Shown piece after piece: positions 1 through 5,414 of a stretch of 5,414 bases of DNA; the first letter of the stretch is position 1, and each line of letters opens with the position of its first letter. The stretch covers positions 1 to 5,414 of the forward strand of contig CAUZEB010000130.1 in the NCBI GenBank assembly GCA_963578655.1. The letters run 5' to 3'. The notes beneath the pieces are model-generated. The model did not search any database, was not told the origin of the DNA, and saw only the letters and a program-made list of their open reading frames with translations. Made by a program: the position numbers and the translations under genes. The DNA is from CAUZEB01 sp963578655 (lineage in GTDB: Bacteria; Chloroflexota; Dehalococcoidia; Lucifugimonadales; CAUZEB01).

Positions 1-810
1 TTTAATGAGACTAGTCAATTAATGGGCTTCCGCCACGATATATTTGTGTTGGGTACTCTAACCTCTCTCATATTTATTGGATCCATTAGTTACCTAGTTA
101 TATTCGATTTGATTAGGTATCGTAAAACTTCTGTACTGAGCCTAAACACCAAATTAGTCCTTGTATTTACTGGCGCGTTAACTTTTATAGGCACTTTACT
201 TTTTTTGATACTGGAATATCGAAACCCGGAGACATTGGCCTCATTGACACTTATGGATAAAATCATCAATTCTGCTTTCCAAGTGAACAGTGCAAGGACG
301 GCTGGATTTAGCTTGTTCCATTTGGATAGCACTAATCAATATACAAATCTCTTCACAGGCGTATTGATGTTTATAGGCGGTGCGTCAGCCTCTGTGACAG
401 GGGGTATAAAAGTCAACACTTTTGCCATCGTCGTGCTTTCGGTCGTTGCTACGCTTAAGGGGCAGGAAAACACAAATGCTTTCGGTCGAGAAATCCCCTT
501 TGACCTAGTGAAAAAAGCGATGGCAATTGTCACATTATCGATAGGCTTCGTGTTTGGGATGGTGTTTCTTTTAGGTATAACAGAAGACCAAGTTCCTTTG
601 TCAGATTTATTATTTGAGAGCGTTTCAGCATTCGGTACTGTGGGTCTAACTACTGGGATAACTCCAAGTATTTCATCTCTGGGCCAAATAATACTAATTA
701 TTGGAATGTTTGTAGGTAAACTCGGGCCGTTAACAGTAGGTATTTCAATGGTTCAGCGAGCCGACAGAAATTTATTCGAGAGCTCTGAAGAGGCAGTATT
801 GATAGGCTGA
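1..810 (+). CDS. trkH: TrkH/KtrB-family potassium uptake channel subunit, C-terminal part (5' end cut by window)
   Basis: This is the K+-translocating membrane subunit of a Trk/Ktr uptake system, which normally works with a cytoplasmic NAD/ATP-binding TrkA/KtrA subunit. The frame is open to base 1, so the ATG at 22 is probably internal; about 269 residues are visible of a family usually 440-480 long. The family's last two M1-P-M2 units can be recognised. The third pore loop reads NSARTAGF (286-309). It is followed by the glycine-rich intramembrane-loop motif MFIGGASASVTGGIKV (from 367). The fourth pore loop is SAFGTVGLTTG (625-657), containing the filter-type GTVGL. The C-terminal motif FVGKLGPLTVG (from 709) is the usual end of the family. 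The gene stops with TGA at 808-810. No TrkA/KtrA gene follows, because the next genes are convergent; the partner may lie outside the window. TrkH and KtrB cannot be told apart from this fragment. Confidence 0.95.
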   Translation, partial: FNETSQLMGFRHDIFVLGTLTSLIFIGSISYLVIFDLIRYRKTSVLSLNTKLVLVFTGALTFIGTLLFLILEYRNPETLASLTLMDKIINSAFQVNSARTAGFSLFHLDSTNQYTNLFTGVLMFIGGASASVTGGIKVNTFAIVVLSVVATLKGQENTNAFGREIPFDLVKKAMAIVTLSIGFVFGMVFLLGITEDQVPLSDLLFESVSAFGTVGLTTGITPSISSLGQIILIIGMFVGKLGPLTVGISMVQRADRNLFESSEEAVLIG

Positions 811-946
811 CATGTGTGGGTAATTCCGAAATCCTAATTGTTGTTGATATAAGACACTTATCGTGATATTTTCAGTAGAGAGTTTATAAAATGAAGTGGA
901 TTCACGAAATAATGCTGGGTTCACACGTTTGGCTTATGAGCATTTG

Positions 947-1171
947 TTAGTCTAATAGGGCGTCTTTCTCCGTTGAAGGCACCGGGATGATTAATGAAGG
1001 TTTAAGACTAGAAAAGATAATTTGATCATCTGATAGAACTATTATTCCATTTTTATATTCCCCTTTAGTTTCCACTGTTACTTCATCGCCAACTTTCAAG
1101 TTCTGGTTAATCGCATCAAAATAGTGTATGCGACCTAGCCTGGTAAATCTTATACCAACAACAGTTGTCAT
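947..1171 (-). CDS. Short PSP1-domain protein (RicT/YaaT-like N-terminal domain only)
   Basis: This 74-residue protein resembles the N-terminal part of PSP1/YaaT (RicT) proteins. It opens with VVGIRFTRLGRIHYFDA, then LKVGDEVTVET, then a GIIV strand and an SSLKPSLIIPVPSTEKD segment that matches the family's 'PLKPV.R.AT..D' stretch. Full-length family members are roughly 260-300 aa and carry a C-terminal PSP1 domain, which is absent here. The next 136 bp, read in all three minus frames, show no continuation. The ATG overlaps the holB stop codon as ATGA. No clear Shine-Dalgarno precedes it, so translation probably relies on coupling to holB. The holB-PSP1 order is the same as Bacillus holB-yaaT. 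YaaT/RicT acts with RicA and RicF in RNA maturation and development; whether this short form keeps any such role is unknown. It could be a genuine reduced protein or the remnant of a truncated gene. Confidence 0.7.
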   Translation of the reverse strand: MTTVVGIRFTRLGRIHYFDAINQNLKVGDEVTVETKGEYKNGIIVLSDDQIIFSSLKPSLIIPVPSTEKDALLD

Positions 1172-2235
1172 GAATTTTCACGAGACTTCTTAGGGTTAGT
1201 ATTGGGCGGACTGGGTATAGAAAGCATCATGTTATCCATAACGAGACGCGGACTGACGTTCTGCTCCAAATATATTAAGGAGTCCTGGATGCATTTAATG
1301 GTTTCTATTATTTGATTAGAAGTCAGATGTGTGGCCATATGACTCTGAATTTCAAATGAAGGGAAGTGTACTGCGAGCTCTTCCGCATCCTCTTTAATGA
1401 GCAAAACATCCCGCCACCAATCTAAGCATAATCGGATCTCTCTGAATGCTGAGGATCGGTTTGATGCATACATTGAGACAAGATGATCTGCATATATAAA
1501 TCGTTCATCGAAACCGCTATGAAATGCATCTTCGATAGTACCTAACTGTTCAGAGAAATCAGATATTAACTCAGGATTTTCACAAATTTCGGTTGCATGA
1601 TCGGGTCTGCCTCGCGATACTCGAGCTATATCCATAGTCTTTTCTAGTTTATACTTATAACGGTTACCTATCTCTTCTGCAAGTAGCGCCAAGGGGACGA
1701 ATCCAAGTTCAACTTTCTGGCACCTTGATACAATGGTAGGAAGTAACCTGGTTAAATCTGCAGCCAATAGCATAAAAATCACTTGTTTGGGCGGTTCTTC
1801 CAGGATTTTTAGCAGGCTATTTCCTGCTTCTTGACTTAGCAGATTGGTATTACCAAATATGAATACCCTATATCTTCCCTCAAAGGGTTTAAGGTTAGAT
1901 TCTCGTTGAATTACACGTACTTCATCGATACCTATGATGGAGTGGCTCTTTTCATAATCTATAAATTGATCACGTGGCCCAATGATTTTTACGTCTGTAT
2001 GAGTTCCATTCACTATACGTATACACTGTTTACATTCACCGCATGGTCTCAGTTTGCCGATACAGTTTATCGTGCGGGCAAGATCTATTGCCAACGTCGT
2101 CTTTCCAACACCATCTGCGCCAATTATGAGATGTGCATGTGGGAAGCGATTTTGCGATATAGCTTTCAAGTATGAAGTGATGATTTTATTGTGACCTATA
2201 GTATGAAAGCCAGAGGCATTATATACGGGTTTCAG
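1168..2235 (-). CDS. holB: DNA polymerase III delta-prime subunit (clamp loader), probable CTG start
   Basis: This is the clamp-loader delta-prime subunit, part of the complex that opens and loads the sliding clamp at the replication fork. Numbered from the CTG at 2235, it is 355 aa. It has the family N-terminus IGHNKIITSYLKAISQNRF, then PHAHLIIG, and an intact Walker A GADGVGKTT at about residues 39-47. A zinc module follows with Cys58, Cys65, Cys68 and Cys71 (C-x6-C-x2-C-x2-C). Next come the degenerate Walker B region GIDEVR, the NSLLKILEEPP motif and the SRCQ sensor/arginine-finger motif. The C-terminal helical domain is more divergent. The first ordinary start codon in frame is TTG at 2169, but starting there would remove conserved N-terminal residues (GHNKI, SYLKA). 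The CTG at 2235 sits 8 nt after a perfect AGGAGG. The stop overlaps the downstream PSP1 gene by 4 nt (ATGA). No tmk gene lies upstream, although tmk is often nearby in this neighbourhood. The function is secure; the start codon is inferred. Confidence 0.93.
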   Translation of the reverse strand: MKPVYNASGFHTIGHNKIITSYLKAISQNRFPHAHLIIGADGVGKTTLAIDLARTINCIGKLRPCGECKQCIRIVNGTHTDVKIIGPRDQFIDYEKSHSIIGIDEVRVIQRESNLKPFEGRYRVFIFGNTNLLSQEAGNSLLKILEEPPKQVIFMLLAADLTRLLPTIVSRCQKVELGFVPLALLAEEIGNRYKYKLEKTMDIARVSRGRPDHATEICENPELISDFSEQLGTIEDAFHSGFDERFIYADHLVSMYASNRSSAFREIRLCLDWWRDVLLIKEDAEELAVHFPSFEIQSHMATHLTSNQIIETIKCIQDSLIYLEQNVSPRLVMDNMMLSIPSPPNTNPKKSRENS

Positions 2236-2468
2236 TAGTAAGCCCTCCTAACATATATCAATGAATCCGAGTGGAGCGACTACAGGTAGATTAGATGATT
2301 TGACTGTAATTGTGCCCCACTGATGAGAGGCATATTTTACTCTTTTAAGACATCGAATAGATTGAGGTTTGATAATCAACTAGAAGGGAATCAATATAAA
2401 CCGAGATGTTCTTGGCGGGGTAGGCTGATAGAGTAGTATATGAGAAGTTCTTCTACCCTTGTGCTTTA
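2236..2468. other. Intergenic region between pspAA and holB, no gene seen
   Basis: These 233 bp separate the psp module from holB, which are transcribed in the same direction. Only very short open frames are present, for example a 17-codon minus-strand ORF without a convincing ribosome binding site. At its right end, GGGTAG (2418-2423) can pair with CTACCC (2453-2458), and the interval contains AGAAG-TT-CTTCT (2443-2454), which shares two bases with the second arm. No T-run follows on the minus strand, so this is not a clear intrinsic terminator. No good -35/-10 pair for holB could be picked. The size suggests that holB has its own promoter, but that is an inference. Confidence 0.5.
2244..2249 (-). 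promoter_or_regulatory. Strong Shine-Dalgarno (AGGAGG) fixing the holB start at CTG 2235
   Basis: On the minus strand the sequence reads TTAGGAGGGCTTACTACTG. The perfect AGGAGG ends 8 nt before the in-frame CTG at 2235-2233. The frame's upstream stop codon, TAG (2250-2248), overlaps the start of this Shine-Dalgarno, so translation cannot begin further upstream. No ATG, GTG or TTG occurs in frame between here and the TTG at 2169, which is too far away to use this site. Confidence 0.75.
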
Positions 2469-2747
2469 TTATCCTGGTAATAATCCTTCTCCTGTAAATA
2501 ATTCTTTCGCCTCTTTTATCGTAAGGTCGGGTTCCGGGAGAACGATATCAGATTCTAATAACTCGTCTATTGGCACGGGAGAACCGTGTTTTCTAACTAG
2601 CTCTAACATTTCTTGTAGAAGACGTTCGAAAGATTCTTCATCATCTAGTTCAACCACTGCTACAATTTTATTATCTACTTCATTTAGCTTATCCACAAAT
2701 TGCCCAGGAAGGTTATATTGTCCCTCAGTTAGTATTCGTACGATCAT
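2469..2747 (-). CDS. pspAA: PspA-associated protein PspAA
   Basis: This 92-residue acidic, soluble protein matches the PspAA family (PspA-associated domain), known as a genomic partner of PspA in Actinobacteria, Chloroflexota and archaea. The recognisable pattern is the N-terminal MIVRILTEGQY, a central LNEVDNKIVAVVELDDEESF and a C-terminal GSPVPIDELLESDIVLPEPD. The protein ends with KELFTGEGLLPG, and its length is typical of the family. A TTG six bases upstream (2753) is in frame, but the Shine-Dalgarno-like GAGGG lies 7 nt before the ATG at 2747 and only 1 nt before the TTG, so the ATG is chosen; it also restores the usual MIVRI start. The gene begins 19 nt after the pspA stop, so the two are very probably co-transcribed and translated together. 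Its biochemical role is not established; regulating or assembling PspA is an inference from pairing. There are no membrane segments or catalytic motifs. Confidence 0.88.
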   Translation of the reverse strand: MIVRILTEGQYNLPGQFVDKLNEVDNKIVAVVELDDEESFERLLQEMLELVRKHGSPVPIDELLESDIVLPEPDLTIKEAKELFTGEGLLPG

Positions 2748-2766
2748 ACCCAATCCCTCACCGTAA

Positions 2767-3477
2767 CTATTTTTTCTCCTCAGAGGATATCTTACTCTTC
2801 AATGCTGCTAATTGTGTTTCTATATTCTGTTGTGCACTTAGTTGTTCCAATTCAATGCTAAGAGAATCTTGACTCCCCGAGAAATCGTTTAGTACCCCAG
2901 CTTCTGCCAATTCATCTATGGCCCCGGCCCTTGCTCTCAAAGACTCGGTTTTATTTTCAGCTTTTTCTATTGCGAGGGAGACGTCGCCCATTTCTTCTGA
3001 AATACCTGAAAGGGCTGATCCAATACGTACTTGAGCTTGAGCGGCATTATATTGTGCCTTGATTATTTCCTTTTTGTTCCTAAAAGCTTGTACTTTCGCT
3101 TGAACCCTCTTTTCTGCTTGAGTCAATTTCTCTTGTTCGCGTTCTAAATTCATAATTTGATTGGATAATCCTTCAAGTTCAGATTTTGATGTTTCCATCC
3201 TTTGAAGAGCTAATCGAGCTAGATCTTCTCTTCCGATCTGTAAGGCTTGACTTGCCTGAACTTCGAGGCGTTTTATATTAGACTGTACTTTGTTCGATTG
3301 AATTTCAATCTGACGTTTTGTAGTAACCATTTCGACTACACCTTTTTTCACCTTACGCAACATCTCTAATTGTTTCTCATAGGCGTAGTCTAAAGTTTCG
3401 CTGGGATCTTCTGCGTTATCCAAGATACGATTCATTTTAGATTTAACAACCGTCGACATTCTTGATAACATACCCAT
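2767..3477 (-). CDS. pspA: PspA/IM30-family phage shock protein A
   Basis: This peripheral inner-membrane protein belongs to the PspA/Vipp1 (ESCRT-III-like) family, which forms oligomeric scaffolds that protect and repair stressed membranes. The 236 residues are almost entirely helical coiled coil. An N-terminal amphipathic helix (MLSRMSTVVKSKMNRI) could contact the membrane. It is followed by the family's DP-LD signature, NAEDPSETLDYAYEKQ at about residues 21-36. Long heptad-rich helices run to about residue 180 (QIEIQSNKVQSNIKRLEVQA, then LEREQEKLTQAEKRVQAKV), and then the terminal region with LAEAGVL and LEQLSAQQNIETQLAALKSK. Length is close to the usual 220-235. The ATG at 3477 has GAGAGGTG 7 nt upstream, better placed than the next ATG two codons in. 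pspAA follows after 19 nt, and a small membrane-protein gene precedes after 68 nt. No PspF, PspB or PspC homologue is present in the window. Confidence 0.95.
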   Translation of the reverse strand: MGMLSRMSTVVKSKMNRILDNAEDPSETLDYAYEKQLEMLRKVKKGVVEMVTTKRQIEIQSNKVQSNIKRLEVQASQALQIGREDLARLALQRMETSKSELEGLSNQIMNLEREQEKLTQAEKRVQAKVQAFRNKKEIIKAQYNAAQAQVRIGSALSGISEEMGDVSLAIEKAENKTESLRARAGAIDELAEAGVLNDFSGSQDSLSIELEQLSAQQNIETQLAALKSKISSEEKK

Positions 3478-3484
3478 AATATTG

Positions 3485-3492
3485 CACCTCTC
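3485..3492 (-). promoter_or_regulatory. Shine-Dalgarno of pspA
   Basis: The minus strand reads GAGAGGTG, 7 nt before the ATG at 3477. This resembles the anti-16S consensus AGGAGGTG and supports the first of two close ATG codons as the pspA start. Confidence 0.65.
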
Positions 3493-3508
3493 TAAGTTGT
3501 TTCACTGG

Positions 3509-3536
3509 AAGGAAGAAATTGTTCCTTGGTTAAGGA
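3509..3536 (-). promoter_or_regulatory. Two overlapping, mutually exclusive hairpins in the pspA leader
   Basis: In the 68 nt between the small membrane-protein gene and pspA, the minus strand first shows TCCTT-AACC-AAGGA (3536-3523, 5-bp stem). It then shows AAGGAA-CAATTTC-TTCCTT (3527-3509, 6-bp stem). The AAGGA segment (3527-3523) is shared, so only one stem can form at a time. Neither is followed by a T-run. This could tune translation or RNA stability of pspA, or be chance in AT-rich DNA. Confidence 0.3.
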
Positions 3537-3545
3537 TTTAACATT

Positions 3546-3725
3546 CTAGTCACTGGTATTAAATTTCTGTATTAACCCACCGATTACAAGGATGATACCT
3601 AACACAATTAATATAAGTCCGGTTAAATCAATTAGCCAGTCAATCAAATCCCATCTTAATATTATTCCCAATACGGCTAACATGCCGCCAAAAGTCAAAA
3701 GACCACTACCTCTAAGTCTTCTCAT
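3546..3725 (-). CDS. Small two-helix membrane protein upstream of pspA (59 aa)
   Basis: This 59-residue open frame is easily missed. It has a basic N-terminus (MRRLRGSG), a first hydrophobic stretch at about residues 8-23 (LLTFGGMLAVLGIIL), and a short loop RWDLIDWLID with two Trp and three Asp. A second hydrophobic helix spans about residues 34-52 (LTGLILIVLGIILVIGG), and the tail is polar (QKFNTSD). The ATG at 3725 is the only ordinary start codon after an in-frame TAA at 3746-3744, with GGCAGG ending 8 nt upstream as a modest Shine-Dalgarno. It lies 68 nt upstream of pspA on the same strand, and the putative promoter lies upstream of it, so it is probably the first gene of the psp operon. 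The glycine-rich hairpin topology recalls small two-helix proteins such as DUF6458 and the LiaI/PspC-neighbour class, but I cannot assign a family. By position it could anchor PspA or sense membrane state. Confidence 0.75.
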   Translation of the reverse strand: MRRLRGSGLLTFGGMLAVLGIILRWDLIDWLIDLTGLILIVLGIILVIGGLIQKFNTSD

Positions 3726-3803
3726 GGAAAAACCTGCCTCAGATTATCATGGATAATTTAATGTTATCATAAATTCGTATACTTACGGCTTTTCGCCATA
3801 AAT

Positions 3804-3832
3804 AATCTATATAAATATTCATGATTTGTCTA
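3804..3832 (-). promoter_or_regulatory. Putative sigma70-type promoter of the psp module
   Basis: The minus strand carries TAGACA (3832-3827; 5 of 6 matches to TTGACA), a 17-bp spacer, and TAGATT (3809-3804; 4 of 6 matches to TATAAT). It lies about 80 bp upstream of the small membrane-protein start. Just past the -10 is a short hairpin, TATGGC-GAAAA-GCCGTA (3800-3784, one G-T pair), overlapping the expected transcription start. It could be an operator or a 5'-end stabiliser. The region is AT-rich, so chance matches are possible. I saw no sigma54 -24/-12 element. Confidence 0.4.
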
Positions 3833-3901
3833 ATTGAGCTGCGCAAGGGCATTGTATAGTATAGTGATACTTAAATATAGTTATTGCTCAAAGTTTGTAT
3901 T

Positions 3902-5362
3902 CTATACTGACGGGTTTTGGGAAGGCTCCCGGTGTACAAATGCCATAATCGCACCAACTGACATTACTAGCACCACCATCATAGAAGATGATTGGAATCC
4001 CTGGATGTAGAAAGATCTCGCGTCTAAGTTTGATAACAGAATAAGTCCACTTGGTAAGGCCATGGATAGAGTAGTTGCCGAGGCCGTGGCTCCGAGTGCG
4101 TGTCCTAACTCTCGTGTGGTTTCTAGCATACCAGAGGCAAAACCTCGATGATTTAGCGGCAGAGTGCTCATTATAGTCGCATTATTAATCGGATTAAATA
4201 TGGCTGAGCCCACTGATATAGGAATCATCATAACAGGTATGGCCCAGAATGGGGATATATTAGACATTAGGCCAAATGTTAGAAATCCTAATGCGATACA
4301 TCCCATAGCTGCAGGTCTTAGTGCTTTTGGCTGATATCTATCATATACCCATCCCGCTATCAGAGGTATGATTATACCTAATACTTGATTTGGTACCAGG
4401 GCAATGGTGACCCATATTGGTTTCAATCCAAACCCACGCTCCACTAGTATGGGTATTAGAGTCATTGTAGCTAGCATAGAGAAATGGAAAGATGTATTCG
4501 AGGCGATTGAAAGCGAGAAATATTTTTGTCGGAAGTGTTTCATATCGACTATTGGGTTGGAAATTTTTCTCTCGACGAGAATGAATACACCTAACGTGAG
4601 TAAGAATAGGACGTGCATAGGCAGGTGATATTTTAACCCATCAGAACTCGTGAAGGATTCAGCACCGCCGTGCAAATGGTTTCCCGATAGTATTAGAATT
4701 ACAGCGACGATGACAAAAAGAAAACCTCCAATGAGGTCTATCGGGACGGACCTCAAAGGAATTTGATTTTCTTTTCGAAGTAACATTGGAATAGATGCAA
4801 GTATAGCTATTAGACCTATAGGCAAGAAGGCTACAAAAATAAGCCTCCAACTAAAGAACTGCAAAAAGAATGAGAATAATATTAGACCTATAAGTGTTCC
4901 CAATCTTGAACCCATTATAGGCAACGAGAATGCTCTCCCTCTCTCCCCTGGAGGAAATGTGGCCGCCAATATAGCATTAGCGTTACCCATTACAAGTGCA
5001 GCACCGACACCAGTGAGAACCCTCCATATGATAATTTGCAGTAAGTTAGCCGAAAGAGAGGTGAAGAAGGCACCGATCGTTGAAATGATAATACCAACAA
5101 AGAATACGCGGACGTGACCGTATCTATCGCCAAAGCGTGCGGCTAACAGTACGCAGCTGCCTAGCCCCAATAAATAGGCTATTACTATCCATGATGCTTC
5201 AGCGATTTCCACACTGAAGTGTTCCGCCAAAGTTGGAACTGATAAAGCCACTGGTAAACTCAGTATCTGAATTAACATATATCCAGATGTTGTACCGAGT
5301 AGGACATAGCGCCTCTGTTTTGTGGTCATTAATGGTCGAATTAATGCGATGATTGTGTTCAA
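3902..5362 (-). CDS. MFS transporter, DHA2 (EmrB/QacA-like, 14-TM) type
   Basis: This is an integral membrane secondary transporter of the major facilitator superfamily, most like the drug:H+ antiporter-2 group. The 486 residues fit a 14-helix protein. Family landmarks appear in order: LSLPVALSVPTLAEHF, then WIVIAYLL, then the motif A region AARFGDRYGHVR (about 74-85). Next come WRVLTGVGAALV with the TM4 arginine R114, the loop FPPGERGRAF (136-145), the motif C region MGSRLGTLIG (150-159) and SWRLIF. Motif A keeps the Asp-Arg and Gly but has Ala for the first Gly and His where a basic residue is common. Motif C has GSRLG instead of the usual GPxLGG. Substrate is unknown; drug or metabolite efflux is a family-level guess. 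The start is uncertain: TTG at 5362 directly follows an in-frame stop, ATG at 5329 (475 aa) would give a conventional MTTKQRRYV N-terminus, and neither has a good Shine-Dalgarno. No regulator gene is adjacent within the window, and 176 bp separate its stop from the psp module. Confidence 0.9.
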   Translation of the reverse strand: MNTIIALIRPLMTTKQRRYVLLGTTSGYMLIQILSLPVALSVPTLAEHFSVEIAEASWIVIAYLLGLGSCVLLAARFGDRYGHVRVFFVGIIISTIGAFFTSLSANLLQIIIWRVLTGVGAALVMGNANAILAATFPPGERGRAFSLPIMGSRLGTLIGLILFSFFLQFFSWRLIFVAFLPIGLIAILASIPMLLRKENQIPLRSVPIDLIGGFLFVIVAVILILSGNHLHGGAESFTSSDGLKYHLPMHVLFLLTLGVFILVERKISNPIVDMKHFRQKYFSLSIASNTSFHFSMLATMTLIPILVERGFGLKPIWVTIALVPNQVLGIIIPLIAGWVYDRYQPKALRPAAMGCIALGFLTFGLMSNISPFWAIPVMMIPISVGSAIFNPINNATIMSTLPLNHRGFASGMLETTRELGHALGATASATTLSMALPSGLILLSNLDARSFYIQGFQSSSMMVVLVMSVGAIMAFVHREPSQNPSV

Positions 5363-5414
5363 CTATGAGTGATCCGATCTAGCGTTAATATAAATTCAAG
5401 TTTTTGGTTTCATT

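Noticed and set aside
90..533. Two minus-strand open frames (90-332 and 336-533)
   Set aside because: Both are antisense to the trkH pore-loop region and have no motifs or ribosome binding sites.
811..946. Search for a bidirectional terminator or the missing PSP1 C-terminal domain
   Set aside because: No stable hairpin with a T-run was found, and none of the three minus frames shows PSP1-like residues.
891..950. 19-codon plus-strand ORF starting at ATG 891 between trkH and the PSP1 gene
   Set aside because: It is very short, has no clear ribosome binding site, lies in a convergent intergenic region and overlaps the end of the PSP1 gene.
1906..2175. Plus-strand open frame of 89 codons
   Set aside because: It is antisense to the conserved Walker A and zinc-module region of holB and has no recognisable domain.
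2418..2458. Possible terminator downstream of pspAA (GGGTAG/CTACCC pairing and inner AGAAG/CTTCT)
   Set aside because: The loop is about 29 nt, the two stems compete at two bases, and no T-run follows on the minus strand. It is kept only as a note in the intergenic entry.
2440..2766. Plus-strand open frame of 108 codons, Ser/Thr-rich
   Set aside because: It lies antisense to pspAA, which has clear family motifs; its composition is that of a shadow frame.
4404..4850. Plus-strand frame 4404-4628 and minus-strand frame 4659-4850
   Set aside because: Both overlap the MFS coding sequence in other frames, and their residue composition is not protein-like.
5363..5414. Possible promoter for the MFS gene (TATATT on the minus strand)
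   Set aside because: No matching -35 at suitable spacing was found, and the window edge cuts off the upstream region.

Overview
This is a low-G+C (by eye about 40%) bacterial fragment with compact genes. The combination points to the Chloroflexota, perhaps a marine SAR202/Dehalococcoidia-type lineage: a delta-prime clamp-loader gene coupled to a PSP1-domain gene, a PspA paired with the PspAA partner found in Chloroflexota, Actinobacteria and archaea, and a TrkH-type K+ channel. The lineage is an inference from gene content and style only; no phylogenetic marker gene is present.

Layout. Positions 1-810 (+ strand) hold the C-terminal part of a TrkH/KtrB-type potassium-uptake subunit, cut by the left edge. 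All other genes are on the minus strand, so trkH converges with the holB unit across about 136 bp. In transcription order from the right edge the minus-strand genes are: a 14-TM-type MFS transporter (3902-5362); a three-gene envelope-stress module made of a 59-aa two-helix membrane protein (3546-3725), PspA (2767-3477) and PspAA (2469-2747); then the DNA polymerase III delta-prime subunit (holB, 1168-2235) overlapping by 4 nt with a short PSP1-domain protein (947-1171).

How the genes work together. The psp module is the most coherent system. PspA is a coiled-coil membrane-protecting scaffold, PspAA is its small soluble partner, and the tiny membrane protein is a plausible anchor or sensor. 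There is no PspF-type regulator in the window, and a sigma70-like promoter lies upstream. The holB-PSP1 pair matches the holB-yaaT neighbourhood of Firmicutes and related phyla, but the PSP1 protein is reduced to its N-terminal domain. TrkH and the MFS transporter are membrane transporters with no visible functional link to their neighbours.

Three start sites or genes need correction relative to a naive gene call. holB most likely starts at a CTG codon at 2235, 22 codons upstream of the first ordinary start. PspAA starts at the ATG at 2747, not the upstream TTG. The 59-aa membrane protein is easily missed because of its size. I see no mobile element, CRISPR array, tRNA or rRNA.
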